This document shows positions 47,344 through 57,474 of a stretch of 64,000 bases of DNA, piece after piece; the stretch's first letter is position 1; each line of letters starts with the position of its first letter. Made by a program: the position numbers and the translations under genes. The notes under the pieces were generated by a model. It was not told where the DNA came from, did not search any database, and saw only the letters and a program-made list of their open reading frames with translations. Origin of the DNA: Prinsepia uniflora. Taxonomy: Eukaryota > Streptophyta > Magnoliopsida > Rosales > Rosaceae. The stretch lies in NCBI GenBank assembly GCA_032719365.1, contig CM064875.1, forward strand, positions 37,036,693 through 37,100,692, in the 5' to 3' direction.

Positions 47344-50238
47344 TGTCAGGACCCGTCCCAAATATCGCCACGATACCCGGGACGAACCCTGCTCCCCTCT
47401 GACAATCACACCTACAGTACCACAAATAACCTCACTACTACTATAAGTATAACTATCAGACGAAGGAGTAAATATATACAACAGTTAGTCAGAGCATAGT
47501 TCTACAGAATGGGCACAAAAATCCTACAATGCTAGTCCCGCAACGGAAGAACGTCGTAAGCTCTATGCCTCGATATCTGCCTCAACGTTCACCCCAACGC
47601 TATCACCACAACCTGGAGGGAAAATTTAAAACCAAAAGTGTGAGTGGACTAGAATAGCCAAAAGTTTTAAAATCAGTTTATCACTAATTCAAGGTTAAGT
47701 AAAAATAAGAATCATTGTTGCCTCCGTTTTTAAAACAGGCATGCCCAACGAAGTACTAAAAAAATCATAATATGAAACATCATAAGAAACAGAAACACTA
47801 TAAAATATCATAAGAAACAGATACACTATAAAATACCATTTTCTGATCAAATCTGCTGGGTCTATCCGAGTCTTTAAACTCAACCAGGCCTTAAATGTAA
47901 TCCGAGTCTTTAAACTCCCGAGTCTTTAAACTCAATAGGCCTATGGGGGTAATATCATAAATATCCGAGTCTTTAAACTCCCGAGTCTTTAAACTCAATC
48001 TGGGCCCGTCCCCCGTCAAATCAGTATCAGGGTCTTTAAACCCATATCCAGATCCAGCAAATCCAATCCAAATTCAATGTAAAACCATTTCCAATTCCAT
48101 AACCAAACTCGAATTCGAAATCCCCGGTTCGAAGCCCTTCCGGCGTTCAGAACCGACATTCCGAACCCAAATCCGTTATTATACCAAAACCATATGTAAC
48201 CACAAAGCATAAGTCATCACCCATGTATCATCATCAGAAAACATTTATAGGTTGAAATCCTCAAATATGGCATTAAAGTCTGAAAACCAATTTTCTCGAA
48301 AAACGTGCAAAATCCCGAAAATAGCTCGAATCACGTGCAAACACATCAACCACATACAATCAGCAACAAGAAGCATAAAAACATAGGTAATATCATAAAA
48401 CATTCATAAAACAGTTAGGCATGCTCGGATTTAAAGAAAGAGTCCACTCACAAATCAGAACGAGTCAATCGCGCTCCGTGCGCTCCTCGACCGTCTCGGG
48501 TGCCTCCCGTCCTGTCAATATGCACCAAATAGGGTCACAAACACATCAAGGATACTAACCCTAATTTCCCCAATTTTTCGGGAATTAAATAATATTTATT
48601 CATAAACCCTAAACCGTCTGGATTCCCGAACAACCTCCTAACATCGTCCGATTCACCCGAAAACCATACCAATGAACTCCTTAGGACATTTAGAACCAAA
48701 ACCATGTTGGAAGCTTGGCCGGATTCCTCCCCACGCGCCTCCACGTGCCCCCCAAAGTGGCTGCGCGTGGGCCTCACGCGCCTGCTACAGTGCATCCCCA
48801 ACCTCGATCGAACACGGTTCCCACCAGGGCTGCAACCCAGACCGGCGAGATCCAATCTCCACCGTCCGGCCACCATTTCATCTCCTCTCTTTTCCTATAG
48901 CTTCGTCCAGGCACCAGGAATTCATCCCCCTCACTCTCCTGGTTCGACTCAACCCTCAGCTTCACGACTGAAGCTCGAAAGAAAACACAGACGACCCCCT
49001 GTTTTCCTTCCCGGCCGTCCAGTGCTTCCCCCTTCACGGTGGCGATTCCAACCTCTCCCTAAGACCTCACTGAGTCACTCCCAACTCACAGAAACCTTCG
49101 ATTCACCCCTGAAGTCCACGACTTCCCGTTTGAACTCACGGCCAAAACAGAGTACAGAGTACTCGCCGTCGCCTGAACTCCGCCGTGTACACCCCCGCCA
49201 CGGCAACCGTCACAAACCACTCCTAGGACCTCCCTAAACATCATTGCACTCACCAATCCCCTCGATTCTCATCCTACCTTCACGACTTTCAAATTGAAAA
49301 ACACGGGAAAAACAGAGGAAGAAAACTCACCCTTTGATTCCGTCTCCGCCGTGCGCACCGCCGCGTGCCACGGTGTTCGTTGGGTCACCTGAAACCTCCT
49401 ACGGCTCCTACTGCCTTGATTTGAGCCACCACACGGCGTAGCCACCACCAAACTCTCACGGTCTCCCTGTTTTCCCAGAACTTCGCCGCACCACCACCGT
49501 GCCGCCGTGCACGATTTCTCCACCAAAACACGATCACCATCTCAAACACTTCTCTCTGTCACTCTCACAAATCACTCTTCACTCTCCCTTGCACAGAATC
49601 GATCAAACTCTCCCAATCTCTCACCCTCTGTTTCTCTGCGTTCAAACCCAAAGCACGGTTTGATTTTGTGCAAAGTGTGGCCGTGCACACTTGAGTAATC
49701 CCTGGAACCATCTAGTGTCCCCCACGTGTCCACCATCCACAGGTCAGCACAAAAAATCCCTGCCACTTGCCCTTATCTGATTGGGCTGAGGGAAAAAGAC
49801 CAAAATACCCCTCATGCACAAATTACCATTTTACCCTCACACTTTCTAGACCCGTAAATATTTCATCCGACGTCCGATGACAGCGTGCCGCTTGTCGTTG
49901 GACTCGGGGCGTCGAGACCTATCTAACGGTCCTCGGTCTACGTGAAAATCACAAGTCCTCCAAAAAGTCAACATTTTCCTCATTTACTCAGAATTACGGT
50001 AACGCCCTCAATCTTCCGAACGTCATAACTTTTTCTCCGATTGTCCGAATCGAACCTGCCACCTGTCTACGGACTCGTGACGTCCTAAACTACGTCACGG
50101 TCAAGGGTCAATAGTCATCCAATCGGTAATTCAAAAATCAACTTTTAGCCTACTGTTCACAAGGGCAAAATCGTCCTTTATATACAAAAATCTTATAAAA
50201 TTACATTTTTACCCTTCCCGAAGGTACGGGTTGTTACA
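47344..50238 (-). mobile_element. Solo LTR J (2,895 bp, same family as element A)
   Basis: TGTCAGGACCCGTCCCAAAT to GAAGGTACGGGTTGTTACA with perfect TCTGC duplications and no internal sequence. It aligns in reverse with LTR A, including the GAGTCTTTAAACTC repeats (47870-48050) and the GC core (48731-48792). It is about 410 bp longer than LTR A, mainly in the GC- and CT-rich middle. The ORFs of up to 177 codons at 48670-49240 are compositional. Confidence 0.93.
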
Positions 50239-50243
50239 TCTGC
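50239..50243. other. Target-site duplication of solo LTR J, right
   Basis: TCTGC, matching 47339-47343. Confidence 0.92.
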
Positions 50244-51206
50244 CACGTGGCCTGGCAAGATGACGTGGCTTGCCACATCATCATCAACCTCCGACCAGGT
50301 CGACCCGAATGACTATAATGACTTGTTCGACCCGTATGCTCAACCCGATCATATCTTCGCCATTTCTCACCTAAAATCCATCCTATTTTTAGCATTCGAC
50401 TCGTCTCTAACCCAGGAACAAGAATATGGGATCAAAATCGAAAACCATTACATGCAATCCTTGAGCCAAGCTCGAAACCTCATGGCCACCTTCGAGCTTC
50501 GTCCCAGGGCTATTCGGTCATCCATTTTCCTTCATTTTTGTCCTTGTGAACTCGTCCAAACTTGAGGAATAAAGACCAGAGATTAGAATCGAGTTCCACC
50601 CATCCAAACCAAACTTCCATTTTTGAAACTCACAGGTTACCTGATTTTTTGAGTTTTCCGGCCAGCCCCCGTGGCTATAGTCCATCCTCGGTCCATCACC
50701 CACCACCTCTAAATCACTCAAAACCTCTCTCTCGTCTCTCTCAAGTAGCACCAATTTCTGGAACAAGGAAGAAAGGTAGATGGGGTTTTCGGGTGTGAGT
50801 TTGGAATGAGAGAGTGAGAGATGTGTGGTAAGGGTGGTGGTCGTAGGGTGAGTGACATTTGTCACTCATCCTATGGTTCCCAAACAGATATTTTGGTCCC
50901 CACAAACAAACAAACAACAATCTTGTTCTCTCGTGAAGCGTGCCACTGTAAAATCCAATTTAACCCTTTTAGACTCGTATAATTTCTGTACGACTTCCAA
51001 ATTCAGTGTGTCGTCTGTCTACATAATTGCACACCCGCGATCTATGCAACGGATCTCGATCCACGTGCAAATGACCTCCCGAGTCAAAATGCAACATTTT
51101 CTCCTCTATGGGAAAAATTGTCATTTCACCTCAAATCGTCCGATAACCCTTGATTAAATCTCATTAATCTGCTGATAATCTTGTGATGATGGGGCGGGTC
51201 GTTACA
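50244..51206 (-). mobile_element. LTR I, right portion
   Basis: Continues LTR I after J and ends GGGGCGGGTCGTTACA. It contains the palindrome at 50846-50871, extended by GTAGG/CCTAT flanks. A GAGTCAAAATGCAAC near-copy of the shared motif is at 51080. Confidence 0.75.
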
Positions 51207-52817
51207 TATATACTCAAGGAAAACCTCGTGAAATGAGCCTTCGAGTAACTTCCGTAAAAGCCATCCAAATCATATCAAAACACTGACAAACGTACATCAT
51301 AGTCTTTCAAATCCCATTCCATGCCAAATCCACAAAGTCACATTCGAATCGAAAATCAAACTGAATTTCTGGAAATCCTTGAAAAACACATTATAAAATA
51401 TTCATAAAATCATTGAAAATCCATTTAAAATCCCAATCGCTTCAATATCACCAAAATCACATAAAAACACATTTAATTCATGTAATTATGCATGCATAAA
51501 AGTTTAGGGAAAGAAACTCCACTCACACACCATCTGTAACATCGAATTCCACTTTGCACGTTTTCCGTAATTTTTGGGAATGTCACTTCTAGCCAAAACT
51601 CACATCTAAGGGTCACAAATCATCTCAAATAACTCTTATTTTAATCCCTTAATTTTTCGGGATTTTTAAACGTATTTAAAATTAATCATAAACCTTCGGA
51701 CAACCAAAATAACCTCGAGACGATGTCCGATCGTCGGGAAAATCTTACCGTTAGACTCATATGATAAAATAAATTAAAAGACCATGTTGGAAACCCCTCG
51801 GAAATCATCCTCACGCGCCACCTAAGGTGGCTGCGCGTGGGAGCCACGCGCCGCTACAGTAATGTACTGTAGATTCTTCGCCCGTATTTTCTGCTATTTG
51901 GGTCGTCAGACCCGGTGACCAGACTCTGCCTTTTCTCTCTCGTTTTTAGCTCTTTTTTCACTCGTTTTTCTTCCAGTAACTCCTAGTCTAGATTAGGAAG
52001 GGATCTATATGATCAAAACATGGAGAAACTTACCCAAAATCGTCCTCCAATCGAATGAACTCACCAAGAACACCTTCACTGTTTGATCATTCTCAAGCTT
52101 CAAACTCGTGTCTCATAGGTTGGTTAGGGTCGCAGGAGCTCCAAGATGTCATCTGTGGTCTGAGGTTCGAGATCACATGTTGAAAATGGGTTGGACAACT
52201 CCAAACTCGAAATTGACCTTCATGGGTCGCACTTCCTCCCTCAACATTCCGGGGAGAATATTATGTGTCCAACTCCCTTCATTCTTTCTATTTTTTGCTT
52301 CACTTCCTTCCTCTCTTCTCTCTCCTTTCTCCTCTGATCCTTCTCCCTTCTAGCTTCTCCTCTTGTTTCCCGTTTTCTCTCTCCGCTGAAACACCACAAC
52401 ACTTAAAAAAAAGCACATACACATAAAAAGTCGGTGCCAAAATTGTATAAGGGATAAGGGACACTTGTCCCAATCCAATTCAACCACCAAAAAGAATATC
52501 ACATAAGAAAATTACCCAAAATACCCCTCTTTGGAAAATTACTAAAATGCCCCTATGTAACATAACTAAGAACATATTTAACCAAATTCCGTTTTTGGAA
52601 TGCCGCCTGCCGACGTACTCAGGAGTCCAAGACTTTTATAACGGCGTTTTTCGGAATTGCCAAAAATCGTCCTGGTAAAAAAATCAACATTTTGATCTTA
52701 GTCAAAATCAACCCTTTGACTTGGACCAAAAAGTCAAATTTTGACTTTCAGGGATAAAATGGTAAATTTTATCCGACTTTTCCGATTTTGCATTTCCTCA
52801 AGATTTGAGTCGTTACA
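51207..52817 (-). mobile_element. LTR K, partial
   Basis: Ends TTTGAGTCGTTACA at 52817, where a LINE reading frame begins, so K inserted into that LINE relic. It contains TGCATGCATAAAAG (51488), the GC core (51811-51868) and a diverged palindrome (52452-52476). Three TCAA-type motifs are clustered at 52680-52750. The left boundary is undefined because LTR I is inserted there. Confidence 0.7.
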
Positions 52818-53200
52818 AGGCTTCCCTCAAGACACGTCTACGGTCCGCCTCCGCTGCAAAGGAGAACAAAAAGTAGTTTGTTTCAGCCAACGGAACCACC
52901 TTGAATCCCTCTCTTGCGTGCTAAATAGAATGGAGAGTACCCACAAGAGCATTCTTATAAATATGACTTCGACGTGAGTAATCGTCCCACTAACAGGAAC
53001 CATGCAGCGTGCCTAGTCTTAACCTCATAACACAATAACAGTTCTTCCTTCTCCGCCTCTGAGATAGCCAACTGAGATGCAAGCTGACCGGTGATGTTCT
53101 CCATGATCGCAACCCACGCCTTGAACCACAGACACATATAGCAACAAATGACAACCACATAGAGATGACCGATGTTCAAACCTTACCGCATACGCCATGC
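52818..53200 (-). pseudogene. LINE ORF1 fragment (DUF4283 type)
   Basis: The minus strand encodes MENITGQLASQLAISEAEKE, then LVGRLLTSKSY. After a frameshift near 52955 it continues EGFKVVPLAETNYFLFSFAA and EADRRRVLRE, the usual N-terminal part of plant LINE gag-like ORF1. It is cut at 52817 by LTR K. No reverse transcriptase is seen. Confidence 0.7.
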
Positions 53201-53730
53201 CGTCTTCCCCAAGTATGTGTTTGGTTAAAACCCTAGGAAACCTTCACCGAAAAAAGTAGAAGGAACTTTTCTTGTTCAGTTGCTGATTTCATCTATTAGA
53301 TCAGAGTATTATGCATTACGAGTTAATTTTTTTATAATTATAATTTTAATTATAATTTTTTTTTTAAATATTTTGTGAGACGTCCTTTTCAACTTAATTT
53401 ATAGTTACACCTCGAAGCTAGCCATGATTTTTTTTTTTTTAATAAGGAACAAGAAGTTGAATGGAAAACATGTATCTTTCTTTCACAAGTAATTTCACAC
53501 ACATCAATTATTACATTGATTATTCGCAAATTACATGGTCCCAATTCTCGCCGCATAAAAAAAGCTTGTTAATCATTTTGCCCTTCGACCTCATGTATTG
53601 AATCATTTTCTTTGACTTGAAAAAATCATTCCTTTGATCCAAAATAAAATAAAAATATAAAGACTAAAAATATCCCAAGCGGTGAGACTGAAAGCGGAGT
53701 GCTGGTGAGTCCAAACACCGACACCGACTC
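53201..53730. other. AT-rich region upstream of the U-box gene
   Basis: Poly-T and TTATAATTATAATT-like runs (53320-53370) and no ORF or repeat I can name. It probably includes distal promoter sequence. Confidence 0.5.
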
Positions 53731-53800
53731 TCTTAGACATTTGACGCGGACCAAACGCACACACCTGCCTGCTTCTTCTCTCTCTTCAAACATTTGAAGC

Positions 53801-53814
53801 GGTCAACGGTCAAC
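53801..53814 (+). promoter_or_regulatory. Tandem W-boxes upstream of the U-box gene
   Basis: GGTCAACGGTCAAC contains two TTGAC cores in reverse, 7 bp apart, about 60 bp before the TATA box. WRKY factors bind such sites, which fits defence-linked U-box ligases. Binding itself is inferred. Confidence 0.6.
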
Positions 53815-53870
53815 ATTCAAAGTACAAACATCCCACTTTGATTTTGGCCCCGCGTTATAAGACTTCACCG

Positions 53871-53880
53871 TATATATAAA
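53871..53880 (+). promoter_or_regulatory. TATA box of the U-box gene
   Basis: TATATATAAA about 100 bp before the start codon, leaving room for a leader of roughly 70 bases. Confidence 0.75.
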
Positions 53881-53979
53881 GCAAGTCATCATTTCAGACT
53901 CTCACAATTCCAGTTTCCAGCGAAACCAAAACCAATAAGTCTAAATCAATTCATTCTCTATTTCTTTAATCAACCAACA

Positions 53980-55320
53980 ATGATCTTATCTTGGAGGAGA
54001 AGAAAGACCGGCCTCCACGGCGCCAAAAACAAGGCATTTTCCTGCGAAAATTTGGACATGGGGATGGAGGAGATCGCGATTCCGACGCACTTCCGGTGCC
54101 CTATTTCTCTCGATCTGATGAAAGACCCGGTGACGTTGTCGACGGGGATGACTTACGACAGATCGAGCATCGACACGTGGATTGAGAAGGGGAACAAGAC
54201 GTGCCCCGTCACCAACCAGGCGCTCAACAGTTTCGACCAAATCCCCAACCACGTGCTCCGCCGCATGATCCAGGACTGGTGCGTGGAAAACCGTTCTAAC
54301 GGGATCGAACGGATCCCCACCCCGCGAATCCCGCTGACCAAGTACGAGGTTTCGAGGATTTGCGAGAGAATTGCGGGGGCGACACAGCGCGGGGATGAGA
54401 AAAAGGGACGGGAATTGGTGGGCAAGATCAAATCCTTGGGGAAAGAGAGCGAGCGGAACAAGAAATGTTTGGCGGAGAATGGAATTGGGTGCTGCTTAGC
54501 AGCAATGTTCGAGTCTTTTGTGGAAATTTCACTTGACAAACATGTTGACATTTTGTTGGAGATGTTGTCGGTGCTGCCATGGATGTTTCCGGTGGGAGAA
54601 GAAGGGCAGTCAAAGCTTGGATCAAAATCCTCTTTAAATGGATTGGTGTCGTTTTTGGAGGGTAAAGATCTTTCCGCAAGGCAAAACGCAGTATTGGTAC
54701 TTAGAAAGTTGCTTTCTTTGGACCACAAGGATGGGGTTGTGGATGCCTTTGTTGAGATTGAAGGAGCAATTGAGGCATTGGTTACAATCATCAGAGATCC
54801 TATTGGTCCCACAGCTACAAAAGCTGCTCTGTCTTGTGCTTTGTGCATGATTTTGTCCCCACCGGCGGATGAAATCAGATCAAGATTTGTGGAGTTGGGT
54901 TTGGTCTCTTTGGTGCTAGAGATTGTTGTTGATGCGGAGAGAAGCCTAATTGAGAGGGCTTTGGGAGTTTTGGAGGGTCTTTGCGATTGCCAACATGGGA
55001 AAGACAGGGTGCTTGAGCATGCTCTAACAATGCCTATTTTGGTCAAGAAGATACTGAGGGTATCTGAGATGGCCACGGAGTTTTCGGTTTCCATAATTTG
55101 GAAGCTTTGCAGGAATGGAATTGAGGAAAGAATTTTGATGGAGGCACTTCAAGTGGGTGCATTTCAGAAGATGTTGGTTCTGTTGCAGGTTGGTGGTTGT
55201 GAAGGGATAAAAGACAAGGTTGCTGATCTGTTGAAATTGTTCAATCTGCACATAAGCAAATTGGATTGTGTTGATTCATCCATGGATTTCAAGTACCCCA
55301 AGAGGCCATTTTTGGGTTAG
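53980..55320 (+). CDS. PUB21: U-box E3 ubiquitin ligase, PUB20/PUB21 type
   Basis: Intronless, 446 residues. It begins MILSWRRRKTG, a start shared with Arabidopsis PUB21. The U-box lies at about residues 33-106 (IPTHFRCPISLDLMKDPV, TYDRSSIDTWI, CPVTNQ), the surface that binds E2 enzymes. An ARM-type helical repeat region of about residues 170-430 would bind substrates. The C terminus ends in KYPKRPFLG, like the family. The intronless form and length fit the PUB20-24 class, cytosolic E3 ligases several of which dampen pattern-triggered immunity. A TATA box and two W-boxes lie upstream. No disabling changes are visible. Whether it is the PUB20 or PUB21 orthologue needs a tree. Confidence 0.93.
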   Translation: MILSWRRRKTGLHGAKNKAFSCENLDMGMEEIAIPTHFRCPISLDLMKDPVTLSTGMTYDRSSIDTWIEKGNKTCPVTNQALNSFDQIPNHVLRRMIQDWCVENRSNGIERIPTPRIPLTKYEVSRICERIAGATQRGDEKKGRELVGKIKSLGKESERNKKCLAENGIGCCLAAMFESFVEISLDKHVDILLEMLSVLPWMFPVGEEGQSKLGSKSSLNGLVSFLEGKDLSARQNAVLVLRKLLSLDHKDGVVDAFVEIEGAIEALVTIIRDPIGPTATKAALSCALCMILSPPADEIRSRFVELGLVSLVLEIVVDAERSLIERALGVLEGLCDCQHGKDRVLEHALTMPILVKKILRVSEMATEFSVSIIWKLCRNGIEERILMEALQVGAFQKMLVLLQVGGCEGIKDKVADLLKLFNLHISKLDCVDSSMDFKYPKRPFLG

Positions 55321-55729
55321 GGTTCATTAATTAGATTGTGGTTACAAATTCTTTTTGTACAAAATAGAAACGGATGTAAACAGAATATACACCATTTAAT
55401 TATTATCAGGTTTGAACCTGGAACATTAACATTCATTCCCTGCTGGATTCACAGTTAATTTTTATATATTGGTATTTTATTTTATACCATGAGATTCATG
55501 AGAATTCCTGTAACTTCTACAATTTTCATCTTGAAAGATAAAAATCAAAATCTTCAGACCCATTTGAAATTCTGATTGTTGCTGAATTAATGTTATGTTG
55601 GTTCTTGTTTTTTTTTTATGAAACCATCTTCACAACTCGCATCTTTATTTATTTATTTATTTTGTGGAATTCTAATTGGTAAAACGGTTAATTCTATTTT
55701 CTCCGATATGTTTTCTTTAATTTTTTAAA
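55321..55729 (+). other. 3' flank of the U-box gene
   Basis: AT-rich with TTTTGTACAAAATAG and several possible polyadenylation contexts, including (ATTT)n at 55646-55662. No ORF of interest. Confidence 0.5.
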
Positions 55730-56104
55730 GGCTTATTATGCTAAGTGCACTAAGAAATGCCACGAAATCTCAAAATGCACCAGAAATGGAAATTTATCTT
55801 AGTGTATTACGGAAACGGTAACAGCGTCAATACCGTTGCAACAACCGTCCATCTCCGTTATTAATACCATGAAAACTGATAACATGCCAGTCATATTACA
55901 AATTTTTAAGAGTCATTTAGATATATGATGTTCCTTATTAAATTTTATATTAATTTCTTTTTAATATATATTTTTTTCCTCATATCTCTCTCTCCCCCCC
56001 TCCCCCCTATCCCCTCACTGCGACTGAGAGCCCCAAAAATCAACCATATTCCAGTCGTTTTCATCTCCTTCATCCTCCTCCTCCTCCTCATCTTCGTCAC
56101 TTGA
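55730..56104 (+). repeat. Left terminal inverted repeat of the Pack-MULE-like element
   Basis: Pairs with 57097-57474 in reverse. It ends in a CTCCTCCTCCTCCTC tract. Confidence 0.88.
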
Positions 56105-56113
56105 ATCTTTTCG

Positions 56114-56205
56114 GTGCAGCAGAATGCCACTGTCGACGCCAAGCTCAACGACGGAATCAAAATTTTCTACAGAACGTACGGTTGCGGACCGACCAAGGTC
56201 CTCCT
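56114..56205 (+). pseudogene. Captured alpha/beta-hydrolase fragment
   Basis: Encodes DAKLNDGIKIFYRTYGCGPT followed by KVLLIIG, the N-terminal strand region of plant alpha/beta-hydrolase-fold proteins. It stops at an exon-like border before AT-rich sequence. The nucleophile and the rest of the fold are absent, so it cannot be an enzyme. Confidence 0.65.
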
Positions 56206-56364
56206 CATCATAGGTCGCCTATTGAGACTCAAAATTTTTTTCCTTATCGATATTTTCGTTTGTTTTTTATATTTTTATGAAAGGGTTTCGGTCTGAATTT
56301 TCTGGATCACCGGTCAGCAGAGTTTCTCTGCAATCAGAATTTTCTCCTTCAAGCTCTTTCTCAA

Positions 56365-56604
56365 ATGGGTTTTATTGAGGATGGGTCTCCATATGCGACC
56401 CCATTTAAGGAGGCCAAATATCAAACACCTTACATGAATGGGTTGTGGGTAGACCCAAAGCCAACTGATCCTCATTTCTATCACTTCAATGTCAAGGATG
56501 ATCTGTGTTTGGTTGAAAGTTTCTATAGACTGAATATTAGGGATGAACTGGAGGTCAGTGCTAAAAGGTGGGGATTTGAGAGAAACCCAAATGGCTTTGG
56601 GTAG
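56365..56604 (+). other. Open frame of unknown origin inside the element
   Basis: 79 codons beginning MGFIEDGSPYATPFKEAKYQ. The composition looks protein-like (balanced, aromatic-rich, with PTDPHFYHF). I do not recognise the family. It may be part of the same captured gene, a second capture, or untranslated. Confidence 0.4.
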
Positions 56605-57096
56605 CTGCCGACTTCGGAGAAGGTTATCCTCCGTTGAGTAACCGAGCGCTGGTGCAGTGTCCATAAACTGCTAGAAAATGTTGTAACTGGGTTTGTTTTT
56701 ACGGAAATTGGGATTTTTTGGATTTTGGGTTTGTGATTTTTGAAGGATCAGACTAAAATTTTCGTGGGTCTGGTGTTTCACTGAAGAGAGCAATTCGAAG
56801 GTTTTTGAAGACGAAACATTTAGAGCTGAAAGTGAGTTTTCAAGAAATCAAATTTGGGGATCAAGAGAAAAAACTTGAAGATTTAAACTGCAAATTTTGA
56901 AGTAGAAATAGAGGGTTCAAAAGTGAGCTAGTGTCAGAGTGGAAGCTGAATTGGGTTTGGAGTTTTGCAGAGAGATATTGATAGGGCGTTTTGTTTGGGA
57001 CTAGAACTGCTTTTGAGAGATATTACTACCCCTTGCCTTTCCATCCTTGGTGATGAATATCTTTTCTTACAGCAATAGGTAACAGTGAGGGAATCA

Positions 57097-57474
57097 AAGT
57101 GACGAAGATGAGGAGGAGGAGGAGGAGAAGGAGGATGAAGAAGATGAAAACGATTGGAATACGGTTGATTTTTGGGGCTCTCAATCGCAGTGAGGGGATA
57201 GGGGAGAGGGGGAGAGAGAGATATGAGGAAAACGTATATTAAAAAGAAATTAATATAAAATTTAATAAAAGATATTAAATGTTTAAATTACCCTTAAAAA
57301 TTTGTAATATGACTGTCATTTCATCAGTTTTCACGGTGTTAATAATGGAGATGGACGGTTGGTGCAACGGTATTGACGGTGTTACCGTTCCCGCAGCCCA
57401 CTGAGGCAAATTTTCGTTTTTTGTGCATTTTGAGATTTCGTAGCGTGTTCCTAATGCACTTAACGTAATAAGCC
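57097..57474 (-). repeat. Right terminal inverted repeat of the Pack-MULE-like element
   Basis: Reverse complement of 55730-56104 with scattered substitutions and small indels. Confidence 0.88.

Larger units (their letters stand above)
55730..57474. mobile_element. Pack-MULE-like element with long terminal inverted repeats
   Basis: 1,745 bp bounded by inverted repeats of about 375 bp (55730-56104 and 57097-57474). Both begin GGCTTATTA and include CGAAATCTCAAAATGCAC, AATACCGTTGCA and CCCCTCACTGCGA. Flanks TTTTTTAAA and TTTTTTTAG match at 7 of 9 bases, as for a Mutator-type 9-bp duplication, but the sequence is low-complexity. The interior has no transposase. It carries a gene fragment (56114-56205) and an open frame of unknown origin (56365-56604). 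Long TIRs plus captured host sequence are the definition of a Pack-MULE; the superfamily is inferred. Confidence 0.72.

Noticed and set aside
48670..49240. Overlapping ORFs of 99-177 codons in solo LTR J as possible genes
   Set aside because: Pro/Ser/Arg-rich frames produced by GC- and CT-rich LTR sequence; the equivalent region of LTR A is not open, and no domain is visible.
50260..50565. 101-codon plus ORF as a host gene
   Set aside because: Lies inside LTR I, antisense to it, with no recognisable domain.
56365..56604. Independent small host gene inside the inverted-repeat element
   Set aside because: No start context, no intron/exon support, and it sits inside a mobile element; kept only as an open frame of unknown origin.
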